A stretch of DNA of 64,000 nt from Kalmusia sp. IMI 367209. Lineage: Eukaryota > Ascomycota > Dothideomycetes > Pleosporales > Didymosphaeriaceae. A program made the position numbers and the translations under genes. Within the stretch, counting starts at the first letter, position 1; each line of letters starts with the position of its first letter. The DNA is taken from the NCBI GenBank assembly GCA_027946365.1, contig JAPEUQ010000002.1, positions 372,001 through 436,000 of the forward strand, written 5' to 3'. Shown here one piece after another: positions 36,306 to 47,835 of this stretch. The notes under the pieces were generated by a model. The model ran no database searches and was not told where the DNA came from. It saw only the letters and a program-made list of their open reading frames with translations.

Positions 36306-37109
36306 GGTGCTGGAGATGAGATTTTTTTAAAGAGAGGAAGATTAGTGCGTCTACGCAGACGATATGAGTTATACACTTAGGGATGCAATTGAACGAAGGT
36401 TAGTAAGTAGAAAGATGTGTAGATCTGCCTGAGGAGCCTCTATGCTGGCGGGTTACCCTTCTATATACCTGCTCCTAGGAATCGAACCTCCACGCAAGAT
36501 GCTTCACAGACGTCTAGCAAGCCTCCACTATGAGCACGATTACTCGATCACGGACCCCGAAAGCGGTAACAAAATGCCCCATCTTCGGGCACATCTAAAA
36601 CGTAATTCCTGCTTATTAAATTCATATTGTGTAGTAGATAGCCGGCACCTGAGGCGCCAATATACCGGTTAATTTTACTTTGGAAACGGCAAATCCACCT
36701 TTCGCTCAAAACGTATCATAGATTCCAGATCAAATTGCCCGAATGGGGAAAGCGCGCGAATCGCCAGCAGTAATCCCCGCAGGGGTCAGAGGGGACGCAG
36801 TGATTGGGGGCCGACAAGGATAAAGTGGGGCAGGCCTCAGGCATCGAACCAACAAGAGCAGATTTATGCGCACGGACCGCTTACTAAGTGTCAGGTCTTC
36901 AGCTGCATCGTCTGCGATCCGTAACGCAATCTGTTGCAACGTTCTGCGACTTTCCGAATAACTCTCGTAGGCCCTGTTTCGCTCATGCTATCAAGCTAGA
37001 TTAAGTAAACTGATCACTCTAACATTGAAGACTCGAGCTGCCAGTCGAACCTGAACCACTGAAATCCTACCTAGCACATTGTGTGGACTTGCTTCAATAA
37101 GATTACGCC
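36306..37109. other. intergenic region between divergent genes
   Basis: No protein gene is supported. A weak 71-nt tRNA-like fold lies at 36468-36538 on the minus strand (see findings). The rest is upstream sequence of the secreted propeller and bZIP genes. Confidence 0.45.
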
Positions 37110-38472
37110 ATGAAATTCACATTCAAGCCATTCAAGAGCCCTAAAAGTCCTTCTGCAGGTGAGTCACTCATACTTCTCTAGCACATGCACGTGGTTCCGT
37201 AATTGGGGGTAGCGCGCTCCCAAGTGAACGGTTACGCCCGAAAGCATGTATCGCTGTGACAAGCTAGGTGTGATAGTGGGGTTTCCTATCGGGCATGTCC
37301 TCTAATAACAACGATCTTAGAGGACAACTCCGGCGAAGAACCGCAGAACCGTCACCAGCGGCGTAGAGAGCAGGTTCGTCGCGCTCAAAAGTAGGATCCT
37401 TGATCAGATTATCAATCATTTGCTAGACCTGATTATGTTGTCAGAACACACCGAGAACGAAAAGAGGCCTACATAAAATCGCTCGAGACAGAAGTCATTC
37501 AGCTACGCGCCAACGAGGCCAGACTTTTCCAAGAGACGAAAAGACTGTACACAGAGATGAGCGTGATCAAGAACCTCTTGCTGGAGAATAACATCCCAAT
37601 ACCACCTGGACCGCAGATCTCGGACAATATCAACTTAGATGATAGTGAAGAAACATTTGAATTCAGCATTCGATCCATCTCGACCAAGCTCAAAGAGCAG
37701 CGCATACACGTTCGGAAGCAGACTCGACGAGGAGATGAAGCCAGAGGGCCCTCCGATGCGTTTCCTTGTAAGTATTGCATCAAGAGCGACCATCACCTGC
37801 TAGAGCTAAACCTATCAGCTTCTGAATCTGACACTACCTCGCCGGCATTGGAAGCCGGCATCATATACAATCAAGAGGACAAGGCTGTGAGCCAACTCGA
37901 CCCCACAGCTATCGGAATGGATTTCATCTTGAGGTAAGGATACCTGCATATATGCGCTTCAAACCTGCATCAACAATTTACTTACGTTTGTACACAGCCT
38001 TGAAGCACCCTGTCTGGGACACATCCCTACACGCGAAGATCACCAAGCGTCTTCTACACCATCAGGTCACGCACTCATGGCAAGCGCCACTCTCCTTCAC
38101 CACCACCACCCATCCACTTCGGATAAATACTCGAACTCAAGTCCAACTTGGCGCGTGCATGAGTCGGGTGTGGAACGCCTACTCGCGCTGTCAAGCAGTA
38201 TCCCGCTTGATGGCGAAATGACACCTGTTCAAGCATGGGATCAAATCCGACGGCATCCGCAGTACGAAACGCTAGAGTGGGCGCGGTTAGAACGATTAAA
38301 GGCTGCTCTGTTGGCGCACGTCAAATGCTACGGGTAAGTGCTCTGCAGGCGGATATACAGTCCCCGAGCTACAAATGGAAAATTAACGGTTTATAGGTTC
38401 GGTGGTGTCATTCCTCAAGATGTCTTCGAAAATGCGCTTTTTGATACATTCGTGGTTGGTCGTGTCTTCTAG
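37110..38472 (+). CDS. bZIP transcription factor with DUF3425-type C-terminus
   Basis: Five exons (37110-37158, 37321-37390, 37445-37933, 37998-38333, 38397-38472) give 339 residues. The basic region (about residues 30-50; QRRREQVRRAQKTHRERK) runs into a leucine-zipper-like coiled coil (AYIKSLETEVIQL, then NEARLFQETKRLYTEMSVIK). The C-terminal part has the pattern of fungal DUF3425 bZIP proteins (PVQAWDQIRRHPQYE, LKAALLAHVKCYGFGG). The basic region is split by an intron after RRAQ, which is common in this group. The first intron is long (162 nt). The tiny first exon encodes FTFKPFKSPKSP. Nuclear; targets unknown. Confidence 0.83.
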
Positions 38473-38756
38473 GTACAGCAACAGGATCAAAATCTGGAGG
38501 TGGTTCTTATATGAATGATTTGCTCTCGGTTATTCGGCCAGCGATGAGTCCTTAAGCTTTTACTCAAGTACATAATCACCCCCACATTTCATCCGTAAAT
38601 ACGAGTTCTCCGCACGCGCCTGACCCTAACATGCTCTGAATCTTCAAAAAATCGAATGAGAGTATCTCTGTTGGCAACTCTAAACTGTACCCTGAGATTC
38701 TTAGGGAGTCGCACACTCTCACTCGCATTTATGAACGTCCCATTCGCCGGAAGAAA

Positions 38757-39110
38757 ATGTATTTTAATTGTTGTGGATTGACTCGAGATGTTCATCATGG
38801 CAACGGGCACAAGGTTCTCAAGCAAACCCTTCCCATCAACCGAGCACACGAGGACGCTGGCAGCGCTTTCGTTACAAAGCCAATCCCAGTCGCCATTCTC
38901 GCCGCTTGCCGCGTCATTGATTCCGAAGCATACCCCATCCTGGAAGAGAGAGGCCATATTGTCTCCGCTCGCAACCGACACAATGATCCATCGACAAGAC
39001 TCTCATTAGACAATACTTCATGCACATCTCCACCCGCAAGTCTCCTGCTTTTCCATGTTTGTGGAGCATCTCGGGAGCGGAGGACTGTTGCAGGGCTACA
39101 TGAATCTTAG
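38757..39110 (+). pseudogene. possible fragment of an F-box-like / 2EXR-type protein
   Basis: The plus-strand frame contains PVAILAACRVIDSEAYPILEER. This resembles the 'cluster of retained cysteine then EA-x-P-I-L' segment that follows the N-terminal box in fungal F-box-like (2EXR) proteins; compare CILATCHKIRKEAQPFIDRK in the gene at 47836-48609. The typical N-terminal box is absent, and the minus strand holds an overlapping 130-codon frame (38589-38981). A broken copy is the best guess. Confidence 0.3.
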
Positions 39111-40521
39111 GTTACAAAATATGATGGTAGGGTGGGGTAGTAGCATCTATTTTCGTATTCCGGAGTGGATCCTGACTGTTTCCCAGACAGGTTCTTCTCT
39201 TCACGTTAAAGTTGACTTGGCATGATAAGAGGAGCGATATAAAGAATCGGGCATTTAAGAATCTCATCAAGGAAGCAGAAATTTCGGCAAAGGACGTACA
39301 CGACGGTAGAGTTTTTTTTTGAGCCATTCTATCATCTCTTCGAAGTCAAATTGATTAATGCAATGCAATACAACCAAGATTCCAAAGATCTGCAAGTTCG
39401 AGATGCCGTGGACTACATTGTCCAAGGCCCATATCCCGCTTCCCAAGACTTCAGACACTATACTTTAATACAAGCGTTCGTCATACATCTGGCGCTACAT
39501 CGAAGCATGTGTTTACCCCTCAGCGCCGCGACTGACTGATATTGCTTTACACGGATACTCTAGCGATTGTAGGGATGGTGTGCACGGACGTTAGTGAGCC
39601 GATCTGCAGGTAAGACTGACGTAAAGCGAATCTTGAGCTCTCATGCTTGCGGCTCTCTCACGACTTTCGCTTCTGCTTCCCCTTTCGCAATCACTTTCCT
39701 CGATAGAAGCAGAATTGACAAGCATGTGCCCTAGTACAACGTTCATGAGTTCGGAGTTCTTGCCGTAAACAAGCAACAGTTCCGCGCGAGAAAGTTCCAT
39801 GATTTCACTGAACACATGCTTTTGGTTCCTCGGTCGTCGACACGCAAGATGAAGGATCGGCAACGGAAAATATGTTTCCCATTAGTCTGCCTTGTTCCCA
39901 GGATGATCCATTCCACCGCTGTCCGATGCAAGTGTAGTCCTGTGTACGATGCGGCACACCGCGCTACCACGTAGCTTTTCACGCACCCACTGACCAGCCC
40001 GAAGACAACATACTCTGGCAATTCTTGTTTATCTTTTGATTTGCTTTTTCCCAGCCACCAAGTGTGCTTCGTGTTCCTGACCCCACAAACCGGTTCATAG
40101 CGCCTTCTATCCACAACCGGCTTACCCCGCAACTACGCACCCCTGCCCTGTTTGGACCATATAATGAAGGCAGCGTGACTAAGTCATTCAAGATGTTTAC
40201 CCCGTTACCCCGCGGCGTTTATGTGAAGTGGCGTCACGCGCGTCGGGACGATGCGCGAAAAAGGTGTAAATCCGGGGGATCGCCACAGGGATGTTGGATG
40301 TTTAGATGAAATTCCCCGGGGCCGGCCCTGGCATGGCATGCAGGGAGGAAGAGCGCGCCGAGGTAGGTCGGAGGTACGCGTTCACATGCGATGGGTTTTG
40401 CAGAAGTTTGGTGGCATGTGTGAGGCGGTCGAGAGTTGGCGGGGGATCGGTGGTGAGGAGAAGGTCGGAGGAGAGTATGGATAGGGAAGCTACAAGATGG
40501 TCGAGATGGGATGGCGAGAGG
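39111..40521. other. intergenic region without a supported gene
   Basis: Short overlapping frames on both strands, none with motifs or credible splice structure. Confidence 0.45.
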
Positions 40522-40528
40522 TATAAAA
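40522..40528 (+). promoter_or_regulatory. TATA box of the CFEM gene
   Basis: TATAAAA in a GC-rich surround, 99 nt before the ATG at 40627, fits a strong regulated promoter with a leader of about 65-70 nt. Confidence 0.65.
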
Positions 40529-40626
40529 GGGCGGCGGTGTCATGAGTTGGAAGGTACCTCAATCGACAACTGCATCATTGTCCAGTCCGAAGTTTGCCAA
40601 ACAACTCAATCCAACTCTTCATCAAC

Positions 40627-41058
40627 ATGCGCTTTTCACTCTCAGCCATTGCCCTTTTCGCCTCCGCCGTCGTTGCGGTCGATATTTCTGGAGCACCTGC
40701 TTGCGCTGTCAGTCAATCCCATCCGTGAAAATTCCGTACATACCTGTCTAGTTTGAGACCATGTCCGGCTTCACTTCATGAGTAGCCTTGCTGACCGACT
40801 TCGTAACAGCAAACATGCCTCCGCGATAACCAAGGCCTTTCTACCTGCGATCCCAATGCCGTGGAGTACACATGCTTCTGCGCCGACACCAATTTCTACA
40901 ATGCAGTGCAATCCTGTGTCCTTGCCAGCTGCAGCCTGACTGATGCCGTTGGTGCGTACGGGCCTCATCATTGCAGGAGAGCAATGGTGCCTCGTGGAAC
41001 GTATGCTGACGATACTGCAGCTACCTTGACCTGGTACAATTCCGTATGCCCGTCCTAG
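40627..41058 (+). CDS. CFEM-domain small secreted protein
   Basis: Three exons (40627-40707, 40810-40951, 41021-41058) give 86 residues: a signal peptide of about 17 residues plus one CFEM domain. The eight cysteines fall as expected (PACAQTC, STCDP, CFCAD, SCVLASC, SVC), with the heme/iron-supporting Asp of the CFEM loop in the STCDPNA segment. CFEM proteins act in heme or iron uptake, cell-wall structure or host interaction. The short mature protein has no obvious C-terminal GPI-anchor signal, so it is probably released. The second intron is 69 nt, a multiple of three with no stop, so its retention would insert 23 residues before the last cysteine without breaking the frame. Confidence 0.85.
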
Positions 41059-41375
41059 AGATGACATGACGCGTTGGGCAGCACTTGGGAAGGAAAGGAT
41101 GGATGGTTGACATGATGAGAATTGAAAATAAAGATGAAAATCGGATGCGCAATCAACCGACCTGATTCATTGTCCCTATTGCCATAGTCCCTGTCCAACA
41201 TAAGAAAATCATACCTAGACACCATCGCCATCGCTGCCGTGAAGTGAGAAAGTGGAGTTTCGTCAAGTCGTGATTCGCGCTCGGGTCGTCGGCGTCGGCT
41301 TCTCTCGGCCGGGACCCTTGCAGCCCGGCTCATCGCGCAAAAATGTAGTCGATATATAAAAGCTAGCCGGCCCGC
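41059..41375. other. convergent 3' flanks, no gene seen
   Basis: Gap between the CFEM gene and the minus-strand bZIP gene. Nothing is identified. Confidence 0.5.
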
Positions 41376-42417
41376 TCAATCCTTCTCTTGCAGCTTGTCC
41401 GTAGTCTTGGCCAGCAGAGCGCGGTCTTCGGCGCTCATATTGTCGATCTTCTCGACCAGTAGTTTCTTCAGGAAAGTATTCTCTCTCTTCAGTCCTTCCA
41501 CTTCTCCTTCGAGTCTCTTATTCTTCTCTTGCATATCTCGAGTCTGCTCCATCATCTGCTGTTCGCGTTGCTTCTTCTTCTGCCGGAATCTCGCGGATGC
41601 AGCCTGGTTGCGCTTACGTTTATCCTCTTCGACGTCCGCAATAATGGGATCCTCACTGGGCGCCGACGAGGCAGTGCTGTCGGGGTAGGGCGTGGGGAAG
41701 GCCGTGCCATTGTATTGTGGCTGAAGAGGGGAGATGGGCGCTAGATCATCGACCCGGGGCGCGCCATGGTCGTGATATTGTGGAAACGCGTGACCGTTCA
41801 TGGGGCGGTCAAGTGGAGGGTATTGCGGGCCTTTGTCTCGGCATCAGCGTGTTGCTTTGCATCAAGCCAAAACGAGGACTGTGGGTAAGGTCGTGGGGTA
41901 AGGGAAACCTCCATCGTGGGGGATGTGTTGAATTGTGGCATCTCGGGGAGGCACGGTCACGTGCGATTGCGAAAAAACTAGTGAGATGACGCGATGAGGC
42001 AGCGCGAACCCCGGGCAGCGCGGAGCAAGATGCGAAGGAAACCGACGGATGGACAGATGGCGATGACGCCTTTGGGTTGGGATAAGGCGCGACGGCATTG
42101 GACGGGAAAAAAAGCAATATGGGGGAATATGGGAGGAAGCAGGAGGTCGACTTACCTGCCAGGGCCTCGCTGACGGGGACTGCATGCGACGGGTAGCTGA
42201 AGCCAACCGTGGTGAAGGGCTCCTCGGCGGTCGACAGCGGCGAGTGCGCATGCAGGGCGGTATGAGGATAGTAATCCTGGCTGTGGTACCATTCTCGATC
42301 CATGATGTCGGGGTCGAGCGGCGTCGCGAATTCGTCAAGTCCAAACGAACTCGGACTCGCAAATTTGGCGGTGAAGGTCGGCGCTCCAGCTGTTTTCAGG
42401 GAATAGAACTGCGGCAT
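41376..42417 (-). CDS. bZIP transcription factor, Cys-3/MetR-like
   Basis: Two exons, 42417-42156 and 41830-41376, give 238 residues. The basic region DKRKRNQAASARFRQKKKQR (about residues 157-176) followed by a Met/Leu zipper (LEGEVEGLKRENTFLKKLLVEK in overlapping heptads) is of the GCN4/Cys-3 kind. Cys-3/MetR proteins switch on sulfur acquisition genes in Neurospora and Aspergillus. The N-terminal half is Pro/Ser/Tyr-rich and could be an activation region. The intron is long for this window (325 nt, 41831-42155) and open in frame for over 300 nt, so a first-exon-extended isoform ending at 41809 is possible. The Cys-3 assignment rests on the basic region and is moderate. Confidence 0.8.
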
Positions 42418-44482
42418 TCCCTTCCATCAGCGTCGGTGTCTTGAGCATGCGGCACGTCGTGGGCGGATATATGGTTGCGACGGAAGCGTGGTGGAGCTCG
42501 CTGGTGGAGTTCGCGTTCGCAGGGTCGAGCGTTATCGTTTGGCGAACGATGGGGGACGGTGCAAGTAGGTCGCAGCTGCAGGAGGGCGCTCTGCCTATAA
42601 AACAGCTGCCATTTCGCAACTCATTTTGCACGCTGTTGCCCGTGTTCCCCACACCTGATGCAGCGGCTTGCTCGTCCCAGCTCGTCCCGTAAGCCTTTCG
42701 GGAAGTGGACCATGTCGCCATTTTCATTCGCGCCACGGCGAATGCGAGCCTTTGCTTTACGCTGCCCACGCCGTCTGCTGTATATATGCGCGCTAGCAGC
42801 GCTCTTAGGCGCAAATTTATTCTTTCGTTGCCCGTCTGCCTCTTGTTCATTGTGGACTGCGCGCTGTATCCTGCTGGTTCAAGCTGCAATCCTCCAGCCC
42901 CCCACGCCGGCTTAGCGGTACGTAAAGGTTCGCAGCCCTGCAGCCTTCCCCCCCCCCGTAGACATGCTTCTTGGGCACGCCGCATCAGCTGCCCTAGAGC
43001 GCCATTCACGTCTGGTTTGCCAGCGCTAGTCTCGAGGGTGATCGCACGACGGGTTTCCTTGTTGAGACGGCACGTCGAGATGGGCAGCATCGTCGTGGCC
43101 GTCGCAGAAGCATTGCCATGCCGCCGCGGCACTGGGTAGCTCGAGCTTCAGTTCGCGCTCTCCTGCGGGCCTCATGTAGGTACAGGCAACGACATGGAGA
43201 AGAATAGCAACATCATGCATGTGATCGTCAGGTGACCGTCCTCATCCCTGCTCGCATACATAAGACAAGCATCCCCAAAATGACACCACGGCTAGGGCCG
43301 GTTATTGCTTCAGGAGCTCCCAATAAGGCGCAATACCTGTGTTGCATCCAAGGTGGATGCCACTGAAAACTTTGAGCCGTCGACGTCGATAGTCACTGCC
43401 TCCTTGTACGTTCTGAGGCAGGTACGCAGGGACCCACCCAAGCACGCCATAGCCAGTCTCGTTCTCACCATCCCAACTCCTCCTAAGCCCATCGCCAACA
43501 TATCCCCGAGTACAAAGAAAGCGTCTGCTGCCACGCAATTCCGTATCCAGGCCTCTCCAGCGTGTACCCTTCCGCTGGGCCACTGTGGACACCACCCGCT
43601 GCCGGCGCCGACAGCTCGCTTTATTGCCACACCCCACGAGCCCAGTCCCGATCGCTTCCATCACGTAAACCTCCTGCGGTAACGGCGGGAAATCACGCGA
43701 GACATCAAGTCCGAAGGGGACCACAACCCAGTGACTTGGGGCCAAAGGAGGTCCTGCTCGTAGCCATGTACACAGTACGCTGTCTCGACGCAATGAGCTG
43801 TCCTTTCACCATGCGCCTTCCCAGCTGGCAAAATCGGCAGGTGCCTTCGGCTCTCACCCGGCAGCCACGCTGGGGGCATCAGAATAGATTTGCCACCCAC
43901 ATTGTTGAGCCACGCTAACAGACATTCACCTAAAGGTAGACCCACGCGGCAGGCTTGCGAAGGTCCATGAGTTCAGGGGCATGAAGCCCTCCAGGTCCAT
44001 GTTCCGAGAGAATGGCAGGCTCATCGTTGACATTCCCTTCCAGTGCAGCGCTCGTACCTTGCCAAACCGGCGTTGCCCCTTCCCTTTGCGTTATCACCTT
44101 CTTCGATGACCTCCATCGCCCCCGTTTCCAAGGTTTCGGAGTTTTACCACACCACCAACATTTGCTTGCCCTCAAGCTCACTCAACTTGCTTCCTTATAT
44201 CGCCCATCATACGCCGTCCGTACACGCTGAGTTATTACACGTCCTTGACGCTGAACCCCAACCACCGAGAGGACTCAGCGGCTGCAATTCAATGTGATGC
44301 CAGAATGCGCAGTAGCTGTCCGGGCATAGTCATAGAATGCGCCACTGTGGGCATTGTGAGAGGAAACATGAAGCTCTGCTAACTGTTGGCGTTGTGGGGG
44401 ACTAATGATTTCACACAATGCAGAACAAAATGAGACCACCAGTGAGACAATGTCTTGCGCACAACATATCCAGAAGTACTAG
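42418..44482. other. 2.1-kb gene-free region
   Basis: Overlapping frames occur on both strands, as expected for GC-rich DNA. A plus-strand TATAAAA at 42596-42602 precedes an 85-codon frame (42658-42915) with a hydrophobic stretch, but no family or splice structure supports a gene. A C10 tract lies near 42947-42957. Confidence 0.4.
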
Positions 44483-44489
44483 TATAAAG
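44483..44489 (+). promoter_or_regulatory. TATA box of the J-domain gene
   Basis: TATAAAG lies 87 nt before the ATG at 44570, at a typical distance. Confidence 0.5.
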
Positions 44490-44569
44490 GCGTAGGCTTC
44501 TCTCAAGAAGACACGCATCCAACCCCAGACCTCCAAAGCAGAGCAATAACTGACAAAAGCAACCCAAAC

Positions 44570-45712
44570 ATGGAAATAGCTACTCATTACGCTACACTAG
44601 GGGTGACCCAGTCCGCCGAGTTTCCCGTCATCCGAGCCGCTTATAAGGCACTCGCGCTCAACCACCATCCAGACAAGACTGTGCATCTCGCCGCAGAGGA
44701 CAGAGCCAATCGCGCGGCTCTCTTTCGAAATATACAGGAAGCCTGGGACGTTCTCAGCAGCCCTTCCCTCAAGGAGAATTATGATCGCGAATTCGAGCGT
44801 AATGGTAAATGCATCGACCCGCAACGCTCGACTTTCCATCGTCCACCGTCAGCCGAAAAGGACTACACTCCATCGCGACGCCGGAGCTCAATTCTTCTTA
44901 CCTCACCAACGGAGAAACGCGCTTTCAAAGCGAAGGTGGAACAAGATCTTGCCTATCTTCGCGAGCAACGTGCGAAGCGCGACATCCAAGACTCGAACAT
45001 GGACGTGGCCGGTCTAAAGTTCATGCTCCAGGTATGGGTCGACATGGCTCAAAAGTATGACGACGATGTACTTGGCGATGGTTTCATGCGAGCGCACTGT
45101 GCTGTTCAGATCCAAGTATATCAAGCGAAGATCGCAGCTCGTGATCGTGAGCGTGAAGACTGGCTCGAAGACATGTCAAGACCTAAGACGCCCGCTACGA
45201 AGTCTGCACGTACTACTACCAATTCTACTTCCACTATGCCACGGTCCGCTGCTAATTATTCGAGACCCATGGCCCATGTTCCTCGGACCAAACCCGCAGC
45301 CCCTGTTCCAGCTCGTACTCACGCCAGTGAGAAGGCGCGCAAGGAAGCAGCCAGAAAGGCCGACCTTGATGCTAAGGCTGCCGCTGTGCGAGCAGAAAAG
45401 GAGAAGCTGAAAGCCAAGCGCGAGGCGCTGGTACGCAAAGAAGCGGAACGCATTGCACGTTCGCGTGCCAAAGCCCGTCCTCATCTCCAAGGCAAGCCGG
45501 TCGCTGGACGCAATGCACGTAACGATGATGCTTCTCAATCGTCTTCTCGAGAGAAAGTAGGCGAAGATACCAGCGCTGCTAAGCCAGGCGTCAAAAAGAT
45601 GTGCTTGAGGTGTGAGGTCGTCCATGAAACGTTTGCAGAGTGGATGGAGTGTAGCTTAAAACGCGCGAGACAGGAGAGCGAGGACCAGGAAACTTTCTTT
45701 CAGGATGTGTGA
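44570..45712 (+). CDS. J-domain (DnaJ/Hsp40) protein
   Basis: An intronless frame of 380 residues. Residues 1-75 form a J domain with the invariant HPD at 33-35 (NHHPDK), preceded by YKALAL and followed by FRNIQEAWDVLSSPSLKENYD, so it should stimulate an Hsp70 ATPase. No Gly/Phe region, Cys-rich zinc center or client-binding domain of type I/II Hsp40s follows, so it is a type III member. The middle is helical (LKFMLQVWVDMAQKYDDDV), then comes a long Lys/Ala/Arg-rich charged coiled coil, and the end has a CLRCEVVHETFAEWMEC segment with paired cysteines. Location and partner are unknown. Confidence 0.88.
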   Translation: MEIATHYATLGVTQSAEFPVIRAAYKALALNHHPDKTVHLAAEDRANRAALFRNIQEAWDVLSSPSLKENYDREFERNGKCIDPQRSTFHRPPSAEKDYTPSRRRSSILLTSPTEKRAFKAKVEQDLAYLREQRAKRDIQDSNMDVAGLKFMLQVWVDMAQKYDDDVLGDGFMRAHCAVQIQVYQAKIAARDREREDWLEDMSRPKTPATKSARTTTNSTSTMPRSAANYSRPMAHVPRTKPAAPVPARTHASEKARKEAARKADLDAKAAAVRAEKEKLKAKREALVRKEAERIARSRAKARPHLQGKPVAGRNARNDDASQSSSREKVGEDTSAAKPGVKKMCLRCEVVHETFAEWMECSLKRARQESEDQETFFQDV

Positions 45713-47835
45713 GCGTCCGATTCATCGTATTTCCTCATGCCTCTCTCCGGCTTCAAATCTCCAGATTGATCTAATTTAGCAAGTATTGAAATTACTCGAA
45801 CAACTTCTCAAGTGCGAACATGTGACTACTAATTCAACGTGAATCAAAGTGAGCTTTTGGTAGAGTGTCTTTTGTTCACTTGAGCTATTGCCAGGAAGGG
45901 TCGCATGGCTCGCCCAGGGCGTCCTCACAGCCGCGCGATCCGCCACCAGCTAGACTGGTCACGTTAAGGTGGCTTAATCGTTACGTTTTAACGTTACGAC
46001 TGCGAAGTCTAGACACGCACAAACTTGTGGGCTAAGGCTCCGGCAGAAAAGCTCTGCAAGATTTGGATCCACGTAGGATTTCATCGCCCTCTCCTCAGTT
46101 GCCCAACATTGCTTTGCGTCAGGATATAAGATAGGAGCGCAGACTGTACGGGTACTGATCCTGTGTCGCACATCATAGACGACCCCCCGGTTTCCCATCC
46201 AGCTACTCACCCTATCTTTCGAATGATACTTCCTTAACTGCGGGCAGATTCGTTGGCCCATTCGCATCTCAGTCGCGCCTTGAACCTTGTCGAGCCTGCT
46301 CACGTTGGGCAAATTGACGATGAGTATATGAAACCCCAAAGTGACGCCATAACCTTTCACTTAAGACCCTCGATCCTCATGTAAGCACTCGACACTCCGA
46401 ACTCGCACGAACTGTCCGGCCGGTCGGAGAGTCGTCGATCCGACACTGCGAGCAGATCTAAATCCTGTTCTGTCCACAGCGTATCGCCAAGATGCACACT
46501 TTGCGAAGGAGGCGCTTCGGTTAGCACGTATGCTTCGATAGCTGTGGCAAGCAGCTATCTCTCCAGCCGCTCCGGAGGCTGAGTCTGGGTTGCGCCGGCG
46601 CAAGTATCTCCACTCTCGCTTGATAACGAAAAGAGTTTGCATTGTGATATGGCAGTTGTTTTGATGCAGGTCTTCGCGCTGTCCGTGCCAAGGATGCACC
46701 CTAAAATGACCTTGCGCGTCCCCAATAAGCGTGGCTGGAGCATTAGATTAGTTAACGGATCAGGCAGTAAGTCGTGAGGATCCCCACCGGGGTCAAACTC
46801 GTCACATGGATGACTTGAGTATGACTGCTATCTTTGTGAAGCTCGAGGTTAGGATCACAAACGTTCGTGATTTCGTGAATATGCTCTTATGTACTCATTG
46901 AAGTGATTCTCGGCCGGTTTTTTCAAAGCGTCCACAAGGGGTTTTACGAGACGCGGAGACAGCCGCGCCCAACCAATGGCTGTTTCTCATTGCTCGAACC
47001 CGCCTGCAATTCGCTTATACACTGTGAGCCCAAACTCCTTCGTTGGCCATAGTTAATGGTTAGAGCTTTCACTACAGGCCGATGACCTGACGCAAGTTGA
47101 GTTATGTAGTAGAGTTGATGCGCAAACTTGAGGGGCAAGGGTTCAGAAGCAAAGTGGCAGGGGCCATGTGTTTTTCAAAAGACTCCAAAGTCCTGCCTTT
47201 CCATGCGAGCAAGGTGCACTAGGCTGCGCGACCGTGAGTCTGTCGCGTATGACAGGCACCGCTTGCTTACGAGATGAACTTACTATTCGTCATCGTGTTA
47301 TATAGCTTAAATCAAGCTTTGCATTACCATCCATGTTGTATGGGGATCCATGAATTATTATGTAACATATATATGTATTACTAAGCATTGAAAGGTTATA
47401 CGTAGTTTTGGGTAAAGGATAGTAAACTAAAAAAGATGGCAGCGGCTCCCTCCTGATTTTATTTTGTAACATATTATTGGATTATTACATGCGCGCACGC
47501 AGACTTCGCGAGATATTATGCCGCCTAATCGCACAGCAAGGGGTAATTATACTTAGCTGTTCTTGAGCAAGTTTCACCCTGATGCCTTACAAATGCCATT
47601 TTTGCACAATTTTGAATTTCGTATCTACAATTACTACCATTTGCACAATCGTCTTCCTGCACATTGACGTCAACCTCCCGTCATTCGATCCCATGCCGAG
47701 TACGCCGCTTGTACGATCACTATTTCGTGATATCAATAGCTCATGTAGTCTATATTCAGTAACAATACCCTAGTTCTTGGTCCACGTTGTGTCCAGTTCG
47801 TCGCTTTCTTCCTGCGAACTTCGCTTGAACCCGGA
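45713..47835. other. 2.1-kb gene-free region
   Basis: No gene is supported. The longest frame (minus, 45974-46360, 128 codons) shows no motif. The stretch from about 47280 to 47480 is strongly AT-rich. Confidence 0.45.

Noticed and set aside
38589..38981. 130-codon minus-strand frame
   Set aside because: Lies opposite the plus-strand frame that carries the F-box-like family segment. The latter fits a known pattern better.
42658..42915. 85-codon frame with a hydrophobic anchor about 60 nt after a TATA-like box
   Set aside because: The anchor-like stretch is attractive, but no continuation by splicing and no family could be supported.
43302..43945. Long overlapping frames on both strands
   Set aside because: Both strands are equally open, with no motif on either. 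Looks compositional.
45974..46360. 128-codon minus-strand frame
   Set aside because: No recognisable pattern. Its flanks contain no promoter or intron signals that convince.
47050..47110. A-box-like TAGTTAATGG suggesting a tRNA
   Set aside because: No acceptable B-box or acceptor pairing follows at the needed distance.
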